Source of the DNA: Chloroflexi bacterium 54-19 | GTDB taxonomy: Bacteria; Chloroflexota; Chloroflexia; Chloroheliales; Chloroheliaceae | Direction: 5' to 3' | Length of the DNA: 64,000 bases | Assembly: GCA_001898225.1 (NCBI GenBank) | Contig: MKTJ01000044.1 | Location: 62,001-126,000 of the forward strand | Part shown: piece after piece, positions 30,226 to 37,424 of the stretch | How positions within the stretch are numbered: position 1 is the first letter of the stretch | Layout of the letters: the number at the start of each line of letters is the position of its first letter | Translations under genes and position numbers: made by a program | Notes under the pieces: model-generated | What the model was told of the DNA's origin: nothing | The model's database searches: none | The model's input: only the letters and a program-made list of their open reading frames with translations

Positions 30226-30918
30226 ATGGACATCCCTATCGCATTAGTTCTTGAACCAGATTTCCGTCCTAATCTGTCCTATAGTTTCCTTCAATCGGCA
30301 GCTTACTTTTCTCGAATGTCCCACAAAATTGAAATAGAAGTTACTGACCGAAGCCTCCAGCTAGTAGAGTACAAAGCAAACTCAACGGCAGCAGTAATTT
30401 TTGCGATAACAGCAGTAGAGGCTGTTATTAATGAGCTTTATACCGATGCAGTTGACGGTATCAAGGAAGCCTTTAAGAACTTGGACCCATTAGTTTCTGA
30501 TTCAATGGCGTTAGTTTGGAACGATTTTAAGGATAAGGAGAATTTCTTCCTGAAATTTAATTTCGTACTCACCCTAGCAAAAAAGCCTACCTTTGTTAAA
30601 GGTTCTAACCCTGGTCAGGATATGCTAACTTTGGTTTCTCTACGAAATAACTTAATCCACTTTAAGCCCGAATGGAAATCAACTCAAGATGAGCATAAAA
30701 AATTGGAAGATAGACTTAGGGGTAAGTTCGAACTTAATCCTTATGCACCTGATTACCGGCCATTCTTCCCGGATAAGTGCTTGGGGCATGGGTGTGCTGA
30801 ATGGGCGGTAAAAACAAGTATCGCTTTTTTAGATGAGTTCTATATAAGATTGGGAAAACGTAAGTATACCAATTTTTGGAGTGCCGATTCGAAGTTACTC
30901 AAAACTCAGTGGGTATGA
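30226..30918 (+). CDS. HEPN-type protein of unknown function
   Basis: 230 residues. A mostly helical protein with the segment LRNNLIHFKPEW; RNNLIH is the R-x4-H motif of HEPN domains, and an earlier helix (AVIFAITAVEAVINELYTDA) contains the conserved small-E-x-x-I/L pattern of the same fold. GGAGG at 30216-30220 precedes the ATG by 5 bases. It follows the nuclease-like gene in the same direction. HEPN proteins are often toxins or RNases in defence modules, yet this sub-type (R-N-x-L-I-H-F-x-P-E-W) is widespread and poorly characterised. Confidence 0.6.
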   Translation: MDIPIALVLEPDFRPNLSYSFLQSAAYFSRMSHKIEIEVTDRSLQLVEYKANSTAAVIFAITAVEAVINELYTDAVDGIKEAFKNLDPLVSDSMALVWNDFKDKENFFLKFNFVLTLAKKPTFVKGSNPGQDMLTLVSLRNNLIHFKPEWKSTQDEHKKLEDRLRGKFELNPYAPDYRPFFPDKCLGHGCAEWAVKTSIAFLDEFYIRLGKRKYTNFWSADSKLLKTQWV

Positions 30919-31096
30919 TTTCAAGAAATGAGTTTATATGGTGACAAAAGTGGATATTAAGCGGTAGAAAACCAGGATGGCAGTTGGTCGAAAAGTGGGC
31001 TTTATTTTTATTTTACAGATATTTAGTCTCATCGAGATTGTAATAAATAATAATCTGGGAAAATATAGAACCTGTTAATAACTCATTTTAAAAAAT

Positions 31097-31126
31097 TGTG
31101 GATAACTGGGTGACAAGTTATCCACC
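31097..31126. other. Inverted pair of DnaA-box-like 9-mers
   Basis: TGTGGATAA (31097-31105) and TTATCCACC (31118-31126) face each other and form a 10-bp-arm inverted repeat GTGGATAACT-N8-AGTTATCCAC. The first is a perfect DnaA box (reverse strand); the second differs at the last base. It lies in the AT-rich non-coding part of the element. Confidence 0.6.
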
Positions 31127-31142
31127 GATGTTATAATTACTT

Positions 31143-31283
31143 TTACCAGATAATTTTTTCTGGTACAGAACAAGAAAAGAGCCGCTCCGGGGGTAACTTT
31201 GACGGGGAACCCACTTCACGGCTCGTTTCAGTATTCATTGAGGGGGGATTTTAAATATTTAAAATATCCCTCTCAATGAATAT
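31143..31283 (+). other. Structured non-coding segment upstream of the 43-residue peptide
   Basis: Successive hairpins: TACCAGA/TCTGGTA (31142-31163 region), a GAGCCG/CGGCTC-closed domain of ~45 nt with a G-rich interior, and a long imperfect palindrome TATTCATTGAG (31232-31242) / CTCAATGAATA (31272-31282) with AATATT at its centre. This looks like an RNA leader or a protein-binding region. I cannot assign it to a known RNA family. Confidence 0.4.
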
Positions 31284-31414
31284 TATTGCACGGTTGCGCC
31301 ATAAAAACAACTGGCTAATATCGAATTAATTCGAATCCGGCAGTAGTTATTAATCTGAAACGAGAAATACGAGCGGTTTCTTTTCCAAGCCACTAACTGG
31401 AAAGGGACCAACAT

Positions 31415-31546
31415 ATGCATCCGTTGACAATCGACGCACATACTTACCTCGACATCTTGGGCACTATCCTCTTGATTTTGACCCAGGTTAACCGCTTTAT
31501 CGGCCTCATCATTAAACTGGTGGCGCTGCTCAAGCGGCGTAACTAG
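31415..31546 (+). CDS. 43-residue membrane peptide
   Basis: The frame MHPLTIDAHTYLDILGTILL... continues with a hydrophobic helix (residues ~13-39: ILGTILLILTQ, then FIGLIIKLVALL) and ends KRRN. AAGGGA at 31402-31407 lies 7 bases before the ATG and a perfect 9-bp-arm terminator begins 10 bases after the stop, so the open frame is framed exactly like a real gene. The basic tail suggests the C-terminus is in the cytoplasm. Size and layout resemble small toxins of type I systems, small holin-like proteins, or regulatory membrane peptides. No antisense promoter was identified. Confidence 0.6.
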   Translation: MHPLTIDAHTYLDILGTILLILTQVNRFIGLIIKLVALLKRRN

Positions 31547-31555
31547 CGAGCAGTG

Positions 31556-31593
31556 AAGGCCCGCTGGCCCGTAACAGGGTTGGCGGGCCTTTC
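31556..31593 (+). terminator. Terminator of the 43-residue peptide gene
   Basis: AAGGCCCGC (31556-31564) pairs with GCGGGCCTT (31583-31591), followed by TTC. Confidence 0.65.
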
Positions 31594-31632
31594 GTACCCG
31601 AAGCCAGTACCCAACAACCAAACTTAACCCTA

Positions 31633-31740
31633 CCCCTAGTATCAATTTTGAGACTACCCCTAGTATCAAATCTGATACGTGCCTAGTATCAAAACTGATA
31701 TATAAAAGAAGATACAATATAAGTAGATACAATATAAAGA
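31633..31740. repeat. Iteron cluster with adjoining AT-rich tract
   Basis: CTAGTATCAA occurs at 31636, 31660 and 31683, a 23-24 bp spacing. Each copy continues into an inverted GTATCA-N4-TGATAC motif (degenerate in the first). Two copies of AGATACAATATAA (31710-31722, 31725-31737) and an AT-rich stretch to about 31770 follow. The same CTAGTATCAA/GTATCA-N4-TGATAC unit recurs inside the replication-initiator gene. From there to 32726 the element holds no convincing gene. Confidence 0.7.
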
Positions 31741-32104
31741 AGATTTATATATTTTTTCTTACGAAAAAATAATAAGCAGGTAAGGGGTAATTATTAAAAT
31801 CTTCTACACCCTCCCTGCTTATCTGTTTAGAAAGAATACTTCTATCAAGAAGGTACCCTTCGTATATAAATCTTGCTAGTTATAAAACCCCTCACCCCCT
31901 ACCCCCTCTCCCCTTGTTAAACCTCGTAAAATTGAGAGCGGCGGTTACCACTTAAACTCAATTTGACTCCAAAGGCCACTTAGAACCCCGTAGCGGCCTT
32001 TACCACTGTTTTAGAGTAGTTTATCATTCTTGCGCTATCACCGGCCTTCCATGACTCCCCAACATGGATTTGAGTCAATCTAGCTAGTAGTCCAAAGTAA
32101 ATAA

Positions 32105-32137
32105 AAAGCCCTGGCTATGTTGACTTGTCAGGGCTTT
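32105..32137 (-). terminator. Hairpin with minus-strand T-run
   Basis: AAAGCCCTG (32105-32113) pairs with CAGGGCTTT (32129-32137); read on the minus strand the hairpin is followed by TTATTT. Confidence 0.45.
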
Positions 32138-32659
32138 GCATCTGAAGGAAATAATGAGAGGGTAGGGGTAGAGTTGATTAGTAGGGGGTGGGTATGCTTT
32201 TCCAGAGCAAGGTTAGGTGGGTATTATCAAGGTTGCTGCTGGTTAGTACAATAGATTTTATAGCGATTTTTAAGGAATGAGCCGGAAGACTTTTGCTCCT
32301 TTCTTAAATATTGCAGCTTACTTGACATAAGTATTACACACTACCGTTATATAAATTGTCAACACAATACTACATTAGAAACCTACTGACATTTAAAGAA
32401 TGTCACCGCTAAGTGTTTGATAGTCGCCGCGCTGGGACTCACTACAAAGGCACGTGTGACTCAGATATTACCCTACCCATATTCCAATGTGGATTTACGA
32501 TTTAAGGGCCTCTCTCGACTCTCTGGCATGGCTGTGAGTCAAGAGAATAAATGGTCCTACCCAACAAAAACCACAAATTTTATAAAAAAGACAGGCGGCT
32601 ATCTTTTGGGTAGCAGCCCCCGATATTCAATGGAAAAATCTGAGAAAATTTAACTCAAT

Positions 32660-32702
32660 GGAAAAATAAAACCCCTATCTGTCGAAACCGTAATAGGGGT
32701 TG
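32660..32702 (-). terminator. Terminator after the coiled-coil gene
   Basis: On the minus strand AACCCCTAT, loop, ATAGGGGTT is followed by TTATTTTTCC; it lies just downstream of the gene ending at 32727. Confidence 0.7.
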
Positions 32703-32726
32703 CACCTCAATAATAATGATTGTGGT

Positions 32727-33263
32727 TTAGTAGAGTCGGTCGGCCATCTCTTCAACCTCATTGTCGAGCCTTCTGGCAAAAGCCCGCCAGGTCTGTTCGA
32801 GGTAGGTGGCATTGTCAAGATAGTTTTCTCGCTGAGTGCCGAGTTCCCGGCCAATTACGTAAGAAGTGCCCGGCGGCGGGTCGAATTCGGCAATCCGGCT
32901 ACTCACGAAGTAGCTATAGCGGATTGCGGCATTTCTCATATTTTCAGCCCGCCGAAGTTTTGCCCGTAAAACTTCCAATTTGGCTAGTGCAATTGGCCGC
33001 CCAAGTTGCTTCGCAAGATATTCAGCATCGAGAACAGCCTCCCTATAGGCGCTGGTATGTGGGAATTGGCGGCTTTCTCTGTCAACTTCTAGCCGGGCGG
33101 CTATAAGTTTATCTTCCAGAGCATTTAGTTTCGACTCAGCCTCGCGAATTGCGGCGGTGCCCTGCTCGTTGAGTTCGGCAAATTCAGCCTCGAAAGCCCG
33201 TTTTCTTTCGGCTAACTCGTTAAAAACGGCCTGTGTGATGGGAGTAAAGGTAGGAGCGCTCAT
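32727..33263 (-). CDS. Unknown coiled-coil protein of the integrated element
   Basis: 178 residues, highly charged and helical. Residues ~15-70 (LAERKRAFEAEFAELNEQ, SKLNALEDKLIAARLEV) form heptad-like coiled coil, as do parts of the second half. No catalytic motif is evident. Its ATG overlaps the TAA of the upstream gene (TAATG), so the two are translated together. Base composition is closer to the chromosome than the AT-rich cargo genes are. Confidence 0.6.
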   Translation of the reverse strand: MSAPTFTPITQAVFNELAERKRAFEAEFAELNEQGTAAIREAESKLNALEDKLIAARLEVDRESRQFPHTSAYREAVLDAEYLAKQLGRPIALAKLEVLRAKLRRAENMRNAAIRYSYFVSSRIAEFDPPPGTSYVIGRELGTQRENYLDNATYLEQTWRAFARRLDNEVEEMADRLY

Positions 33264-33532
33264 TATGCAGCCTTCCCTTCCTGTTTAGGGGCGGCTATCT
33301 CGAATTTTGCGTAGCCGCCGCGCAACCAATCCTTGAGAACGTTGGCCGGTACCGGAAGTCGTGTAGGTTCGGTCTGGTGGCCTTTGCAACCGTGAAAGCC
33401 ACTCCGAAGGCAGGGAATAACGAGCCAGTTCTGGCCCTGATTGTCTTGCTCTATAAAAGCTATAGTGTGGCTCTGGTATTGGCTATCGCCAATGTGCCGA
33501 ATGTTGAGGAAACGTTTGAAGAATGTGGACAA
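33263..33532 (-). CDS. Unknown 89-residue protein, coupled to the coiled-coil gene
   Basis: The protein has two cysteines in IPCLRSGFHGCKGH and an otherwise mixed alpha/beta composition. It is not recognised. The stop overlaps the next gene's start (TAATG), arguing for a real two-gene unit running leftwards from about 33.5 kb. The 33533-33775 stretch upstream shows no gene; it may hold the promoter, but I could not choose one. Confidence 0.5.
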   Translation of the reverse strand: MSTFFKRFLNIRHIGDSQYQSHTIAFIEQDNQGQNWLVIPCLRSGFHGCKGHQTEPTRLPVPANVLKDWLRGGYAKFEIAAPKQEGKAA

Positions 33533-33775
33533 AATATTGCTCCGATGGATTGTTAAGTAAGTCGGTAAAGTATGTATGTTGGGTGTAGATTGACTACAGG
33601 TGATAATTCAAAAATTCTGGTAAATAAGGATGTAGTTAAACGAAAAAATTTGGCGGCTAAAAAATTTTAGGGGCTTGCTAAAGACCAAAATCCGGTTGGC
33701 ACGAAACTGGACTAGTGCTGGATGGTTTCCAGAGAGCCGGGAGCCAGAATCCCGGCCCCCATATCCAGGAAAAAA

Positions 33776-34237
33776 TTATGCTCTAACAATCGGCTGTCTT
33801 GGCATTGGTAAAACGCCGCCGGGAGCCTCGGTTGTGGAGTTGTACTTTTCGTCCACGAGTCTGAAATCCAACGCGATAGCTGACAGAAATTGTAGGATTA
33901 GCATCTGGTTGCTGAGTTCGAACGCTACCACGAAAGCGAAGCCGGGGTTTTCGACAATATCTTGCCAGGCGGGCCAGGGAATACGATGTTCGCCAATAGC
34001 GCGAGTAATTTTTGCAGCGTCACGGCTGTCCTGGAGCACCAGTACAACGTACCCGGCCAAATCGCCGCTCAAGTTGATGTGAAACTGCGCGGCGGCGGGC
34101 CGTAAGCGTTCGCGGGTGCGTTGCCCTTGGGGCCCAACGGCTTTAGTAGCAAGGGCGATTTCTTTCTTGACATCAATGCTCAGCATAATCCCTTTCAGGA
34201 TGGTGAAGCTCTTCAAGTCTGGTTGTTTGCGGGGCAT
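33776..34237 (-). CDS. Unknown 153-residue protein next to the replication gene
   Basis: The start is supported by AAAGG 8 bases upstream. The sequence (ILKGIMLSIDVKKEIALATK... NLSGDLAGYVVLVLQDS) suggests an alpha/beta fold; no motif is recognised. It lies 58 bp downstream of the replication initiator on the same strand, with a GGCCGGTA/TACCGGCC hairpin (34261-34285) between them that lacks a T-run. A role in replication or plasmid-type maintenance is possible only by position. Confidence 0.5.
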   Translation of the reverse strand: MPRKQPDLKSFTILKGIMLSIDVKKEIALATKAVGPQGQRTRERLRPAAAQFHINLSGDLAGYVVLVLQDSRDAAKITRAIGEHRIPWPAWQDIVENPGFAFVVAFELSNQMLILQFLSAIALDFRLVDEKYNSTTEAPGGVLPMPRQPIVRA

Positions 34238-34295
34238 GAGTAAAACCTTTCTGGGTGGGAGGCCGGTAACAATTTGCTACCGGCCAGGTGTAAAA

Positions 34296-35384
34296 CTAAA
34301 AGGGTATTTCTTCCCTTGATGAACTTTTCAGTCGTTTGCCAGGAGCTGGTACATCGGGGCAGCCTTCCAATATCATAGCCGCAGTGAAGCTTGCTGGGTC
34401 ATCAATGCTTGATTGTTTCTTCGCCCAAGCATACATATCCCTTATATATTGAGGTTCACGCTTGTTATCCATTAAAAAATGGATTAACTTATCGGTATTA
34501 TTTATATTACATGCCTCTAAGACGGTATTATATTCAAAGATGAGGTAAGCCTTCTCTAATTTTTCTGTTAAAGGCATTTCGCCGATAGACGATTTTTTAG
34601 AAAAATCGTGGAACGTAGATAGAGTATTATTTAAGGGAGTATTATTAAAGTTAGAGTATTGATTGGGTCGCAAATCTGCGACTTTCGAAACTGGCAAATC
34701 TGCGACTTTCGAAACTGGCAAATCTGCGACTTTCGTATGTACCAAATTTGATACTAGGGTAGTATCAGAATTGATACTAGGGGTATTTTCTGATAGTGGT
34801 GTGGCTTGCTGCGCGGGAGCTTCCTGGCTGGCACCTTCCCGTTCGGGTAACTCTAACAAGGTATAGACATTCGGCTCGTTCTTGCGCTTTTCTTTGTTGA
34901 ATTGTCGGTGGACGTGGATTAGGGCGAATGTTTCTAGTTCATCGGTTGCTCTGATTACTGTATCCACCGATTTACCCATCTTTATTGCTAACTGCTCTTG
35001 TGTGTAATAACAGGAATAGCTTCCTCCTACCCCGCCTTCAACTGCGCGTTCCAAAACCATATAAAGCCTTAATGCCGTGTTGCTCAAGAGCGGTAAGTAT
35101 ATATCAACAAAATTGTTTGGCGTTTGGAAGTAGTTTTCTTCAAGGACACCTTTTAATTTGAGGCCAGGAGGTAGGGGAACTTGACGGTATTTCCCTACGT
35201 TGATTACTCGCGTTGAATCAAGGGGAGTAGCCGCGCCTGTACCGGCTGTACCTGAAATAGTTGTCGTGCCAGTTTCGGTTGTACCGGCACTCACCGCACT
35301 CTTTGAGGCGGCATGGTACCGGGATTCAGGTACAAAATTGGTTACTGGTACAGAGTTAGATACAGAAGCAGATACAATAGTCAT
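34296..35384 (-). CDS. Replication initiator-like protein (winged-HTH, lambda-O-like layout)
   Basis: 362 residues; AAAGGAAC precedes the ATG. After a Ser/Thr-rich lead (~60 residues), residues ~75-180 contain FVDIYLPLLSNTALRLYMVLE...YYTQEQLAIKMGKSVDTVIRATDELE, an HTH of the kind found in phage and plasmid replication initiators. The middle (~190-250) is a low-complexity linker with the octapeptide KVADLPVS repeated, encoded by 24-bp DNA repeats. The C-terminal ~100 residues (AWAKKQSSIDDPASFTAAMI) form a helical domain that may recruit a helicase. DNA-binding N-terminus, repeats inside the gene, helical C-terminus is the architecture of lambda O. Family identity is inferred from this layout, not from a clear sequence signature. 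Confidence 0.65.
   Translation of the reverse strand: MTIVSASVSNSVPVTNFVPESRYHAASKSAVSAGTTETGTTTISGTAGTGAATPLDSTRVINVGKYRQVPLPPGLKLKGVLEENYFQTPNNFVDIYLPLLSNTALRLYMVLERAVEGGVGGSYSCYYTQEQLAIKMGKSVDTVIRATDELETFALIHVHRQFNKEKRKNEPNVYTLLELPEREGASQEAPAQQATPLSENTPSINSDTTLVSNLVHTKVADLPVSKVADLPVSKVADLRPNQYSNFNNTPLNNTLSTFHDFSKKSSIGEMPLTEKLEKAYLIFEYNTVLEACNINNTDKLIHFLMDNKREPQYIRDMYAWAKKQSSIDDPASFTAAMILEGCPDVPAPGKRLKSSSREEIPF
34600..34797. other. Candidate replication origin inside the initiator gene
   Basis: Three pieces lie side by side: an AT-rich tract (about 34600-34665); 2.75 tandem copies of the 24-bp unit GCAAATCTGCGACTTTCGAA+ACTG (34670-34735); and two to three GTATCA-N4-TGATAC units (34739-34754 imperfect, 34762-34777 perfect) with TTGATACTAG at 34748 and 34771. 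The last match the iterons at 31.6 kb in inverted orientation. Initiator-bound direct repeats beside an AT-rich region is the standard origin layout. Confidence 0.6.
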
Positions 35385-35739
35385 TAGTATGTTCCTTTCA
35401 TGAGGTACACACTTGACCAGGACAGTTACGAGGGGTACAATAGTGGTTACAGAGTAATGCTATGTACCTGCTGTACCCGACAAGGTGTATCAGTAGTTAA
35501 AATAGAAATTCGAGCGGCCAGTATTAGTAGTACTGGCTTTTCTTTTGCCCTGAATAGCAACTGGCTACCAGTTCAAAAAGTAAAAATCTAGCCATTAAAA
35601 AAGTGACCCATTCTGCAAACCATCCACACCGTTAAAGGTTAAGATTTGTTGCCGGGCCACGTGTAATGGCTTTATGCCGGTTAAATTTTCTTGTTCGATT
35701 ACTTCCAAATGTTACGAATTCTTTTCCTTCTTATTGTTG
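35385..35739. other. Non-coding gap upstream of the initiator gene
   Basis: 355 bp. GGGTAC/GTACCC elements near 35430-35480 and a GCCAGTA/TACTGGC hairpin followed by a T-rich run (35517-35545, plus strand) are visible. It must hold the initiator's promoter but I could not pick a convincing one. A 63-codon plus-strand frame at 35400 has no ribosome binding site. Confidence 0.4.
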
Positions 35740-36108
35740 CTAAGAAGTCTTAGCCGCCCTGGCTTTGGCAGAATTATCATCACGAAATTTCCTCAGAAAT
35801 AGGGCCAGTTCGGCTTTGGCTTTTTCGTCCAGAATTATTGTCCGGCCTGCGCTCTCCGACTCAATTTTCAGGTGCGCCTCTAAAAGCTCTTCCTCGGTCA
35901 TAGCCGGCGCTTCTTGTCCGGCTGTAGCCCGCAGCCGCAACCCTTCCATATCCGAAACCCGCACATAGGCCCGCTTGTCGCCTATCTTTCTGAACGTGGT
36001 TAGATTTTTCTTTTTGGCATGGTAGTAGATTGCATCGCGGGTGATACCATATCGCCGCACCGCTTCCTCAATCGGAATCAAATCTGGGACATTTATGTCT
36101 ACCGGCAT
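35740..36108 (-). CDS. Excisionase/MerR-like helix-turn-helix regulator
   Basis: 122 residues. The N-terminal ~60 residues, LIPIEEAVRRYGITRDAIYY...FRKIGDKRAYVRVSDMEGL, are a winged HTH of the excisionase/HTH_17 type: short recognition helix, basic wing and a closing 'V-R-x-S-D-L/M' helix. The C-terminal half is a charged helix of unknown role. It has its own consensus promoter and diverges from the gene at 36340 across a region with repeated TGTGTAA sites. Together with the integrase this points to control of excision or of the element's early genes. Confidence 0.7.
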   Translation of the reverse strand: MPVDINVPDLIPIEEAVRRYGITRDAIYYHAKKKNLTTFRKIGDKRAYVRVSDMEGLRLRATAGQEAPAMTEEELLEAHLKIESESAGRTIILDEKAKAELALFLRKFRDDNSAKARAAKTS

Positions 36109-36148
36109 AAAACCTCTTTAGCATAATTAATTCTTGAAAACTACCATC

Positions 36149-36177
36149 ATTATATCGTGTATTTACTGAGTTGTCAA
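36149..36177 (-). promoter_or_regulatory. Consensus promoter of the excisionase-like gene
   Basis: On the minus strand TTGACA (36177-36172), 17 bp, TATAAT (36154-36149): a perfect match to both hexamers and spacing. Confidence 0.85.
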
Positions 36178-36203
36178 GGGTTTTGTATAGTCGCTAAAGC
36201 TCG

Positions 36204-36255
36204 TGTGTAAATCTATTGACTTATGTGTAGCATTGTGTAATAATTAGAGTGTAAG
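36204..36255 (+). promoter_or_regulatory. Rightward promoter with TGTGTAA repeat array
   Basis: TTGACT (36216-36221), 16 bp, TAATAA (36238-36243) is a weak promoter for the gene at 36340. Four related sites overlap it: TGTGTAA at 36204 and 36234, TGTGTAG at 36224 and GTGTAAG at 36249. Steps of 20, 10 and 15 bp make them candidates for regulator binding. Confidence 0.55.
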
Positions 36256-36339
36256 AAAAATCCGCTTCACTCGTTTCTCAGGCCAGCGAAGCGGACAAGC
36301 TAACCGAAGTCAATCAGATAGCACAAGGAGTTTACCACT

Positions 36340-36723
36340 ATGCAAGCTTTGACTGCAACCCCTCGCATTTCTATCGTTACTCGCGTATGTTTCGTTTGCG
36401 GCGGCCCCTCCTCTGAAGATAAAGGATTGGTTTATGAGGCAGGCGGGTACGTTCACGCTACTTGTTCTAGCCGGGAATACGAACTCGTAACGGAAGTCTC
36501 TTTCCCCGATGATGAGCCGGAACCGCCTACAAGTGGCCCGGCGGCTAGTGGCCCTGTTCTGTGCGAAGATTGCCGCTTGTACGCCCCGACCTATGAAGAC
36601 TACTGTGAGGCTTGCCAACAAGCCTGTTGTGATTGGGACAGCGACAACGCCCCGGATTATGACGTTCTATATGAGCGTTACCGGGCGGCGGCTGATGTTG
36701 TTTACCTCTTAGCTGTAGCGTAG
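36340..36723 (+). CDS. Cysteine-rich zinc-finger-like protein, first rightward gene of the element
   Basis: 127 residues; AAGGAG at 36325-36330 gives a strong start. Cysteine pairs CFVCGG (near residue 17) and a later set CEDC...CEAC separated by an acidic linker suggest two zinc-binding knuckles. Otherwise unrecognised and acidic. Its position, directly opposite the excisionase-like gene under the repeat-covered promoter, is that of an early regulatory or anti-repressor-type gene, but this is only positional. Confidence 0.6.
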   Translation: MQALTATPRISIVTRVCFVCGGPSSEDKGLVYEAGGYVHATCSSREYELVTEVSFPDDEPEPPTSGPAASGPVLCEDCRLYAPTYEDYCEACQQACCDWDSDNAPDYDVLYERYRAAADVVYLLAVA

Positions 36724-36738
36724 GCTGGGGTAACACAA

Positions 36739-37059
36739 ATGAATAGAAAGGAAGCGGCCCGCTTAGGCGGGCTTGCCTTAAAAGGCAAGGTTAGTAACTC
36801 GTACTTCGAGTTTATCGGCAGACGTGGGGGAAGAAACGAAATGGCCCGCCAATACCGGGAAGCGGCGGCTCTCACGGAAAACGAGGAATTGCGCGAACAT
36901 TATCTGGAAAAGGCGGCGGCCTGGAAGGTAGATACCGGCACGATGGTTATGCTGGGACTGTGGGAAAAAGAGAACTGCCCACCTCGTCCGGCCCGGCGGC
37001 GGGCTAACACCTGGGAAGAAAAACTTAAACGTTGGGAAGCAGCCCAAAAAGCAGCTTGA
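36739..37059 (+). CDS. Small basic protein with KGG-like glycine motif
   Basis: 106 residues, starting 15 bp after the previous stop. The N-terminus, KEAARLGGLALKGKVSNSYF then FIGRRGGRN, resembles one KGG repeat (G-G-x-A...G-K...F-x-x-x-G-x-x-G-G) of stress-related bacterial proteins. The remainder is helical and charged and ends in a basic RRRANTWEEKLKRW segment. The ribosome binding site (GGGG) is weak, so coupling to the upstream gene is likely. Confidence 0.55.
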   Translation: MNRKEAARLGGLALKGKVSNSYFEFIGRRGGRNEMARQYREAAALTENEELREHYLEKAAAWKVDTGTMVMLGLWEKENCPPRPARRRANTWEEKLKRWEAAQKAA

Positions 37060-37120
37060 AACGAGCAACAATCGGCGGGTTAGCCAAGGAGGTTAGCCCG
37101 CCTTGAAGGGAGAGAGGAAA

Positions 37121-37381
37121 ATGCATCCCATTCAATTGCTTAGAATAACACTTGGTTTTCGGTGTGGTTTGCCAGTAATCGCCAATGAACAAGTTGTTGA
37201 GACTTTCCCGGCGGGCCAACTTGTCCAGGCACAAGCGAGTGCAACAATGCTAAATGCCGCCCTGCCGGAAGATGATAGGGGCCTCGTTTTTTATTCTTTC
37301 GAATATATTTGGCCCGACCAATACCCTCATTCTGTAACCCGAAAACACTCTGGTAAGGGAATAGTTAAGCGCGGCGGCTAA
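37121..37381 (+). CDS. Unknown 86-residue protein
   Basis: The ATG at 37121 is chosen for the purine-rich GGGAGAGAGG just before it; the frame reads back to a TTG at 37103. No known domain is recognised. It ends ahead of a terminator shared with the convergent lipoprotein gene, so it closes the rightward three-gene unit 36340-37381. Confidence 0.5.
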   Translation: MHPIQLLRITLGFRCGLPVIANEQVVETFPAGQLVQAQASATMLNAALPEDDRGLVFYSFEYIWPDQYPHSVTRKHSGKGIVKRGG

Positions 37382-37390
37382 CTAAAAAGG

Positions 37391-37424
37391 AAAAGCCCTG
37401 GTTATAGGCCGGGGCTTTTATGTT
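37391..37424. terminator. Bidirectional terminator
   Basis: AAAAGCCC (37391-37398) with GGGGCTTTT (37411-37419); usable from both sides between convergent genes and slightly overlapping the lipoprotein stop. Confidence 0.7.

Noticed and set aside
31283-31732. 149-codon minus-strand frame
   Set aside because: It is antisense to the 43-residue peptide gene, its terminator and the iterons.
32417-32653. 78-codon plus-strand open frame in the element's non-coding region
   Set aside because: TTG start without a ribosome binding site and no coherent protein pattern.
35400-35591. 63-codon plus-strand frame opposite the initiator's upstream region
   Set aside because: No ribosome binding site; it runs through a hairpin with a T-run and overlaps the initiator's leader.
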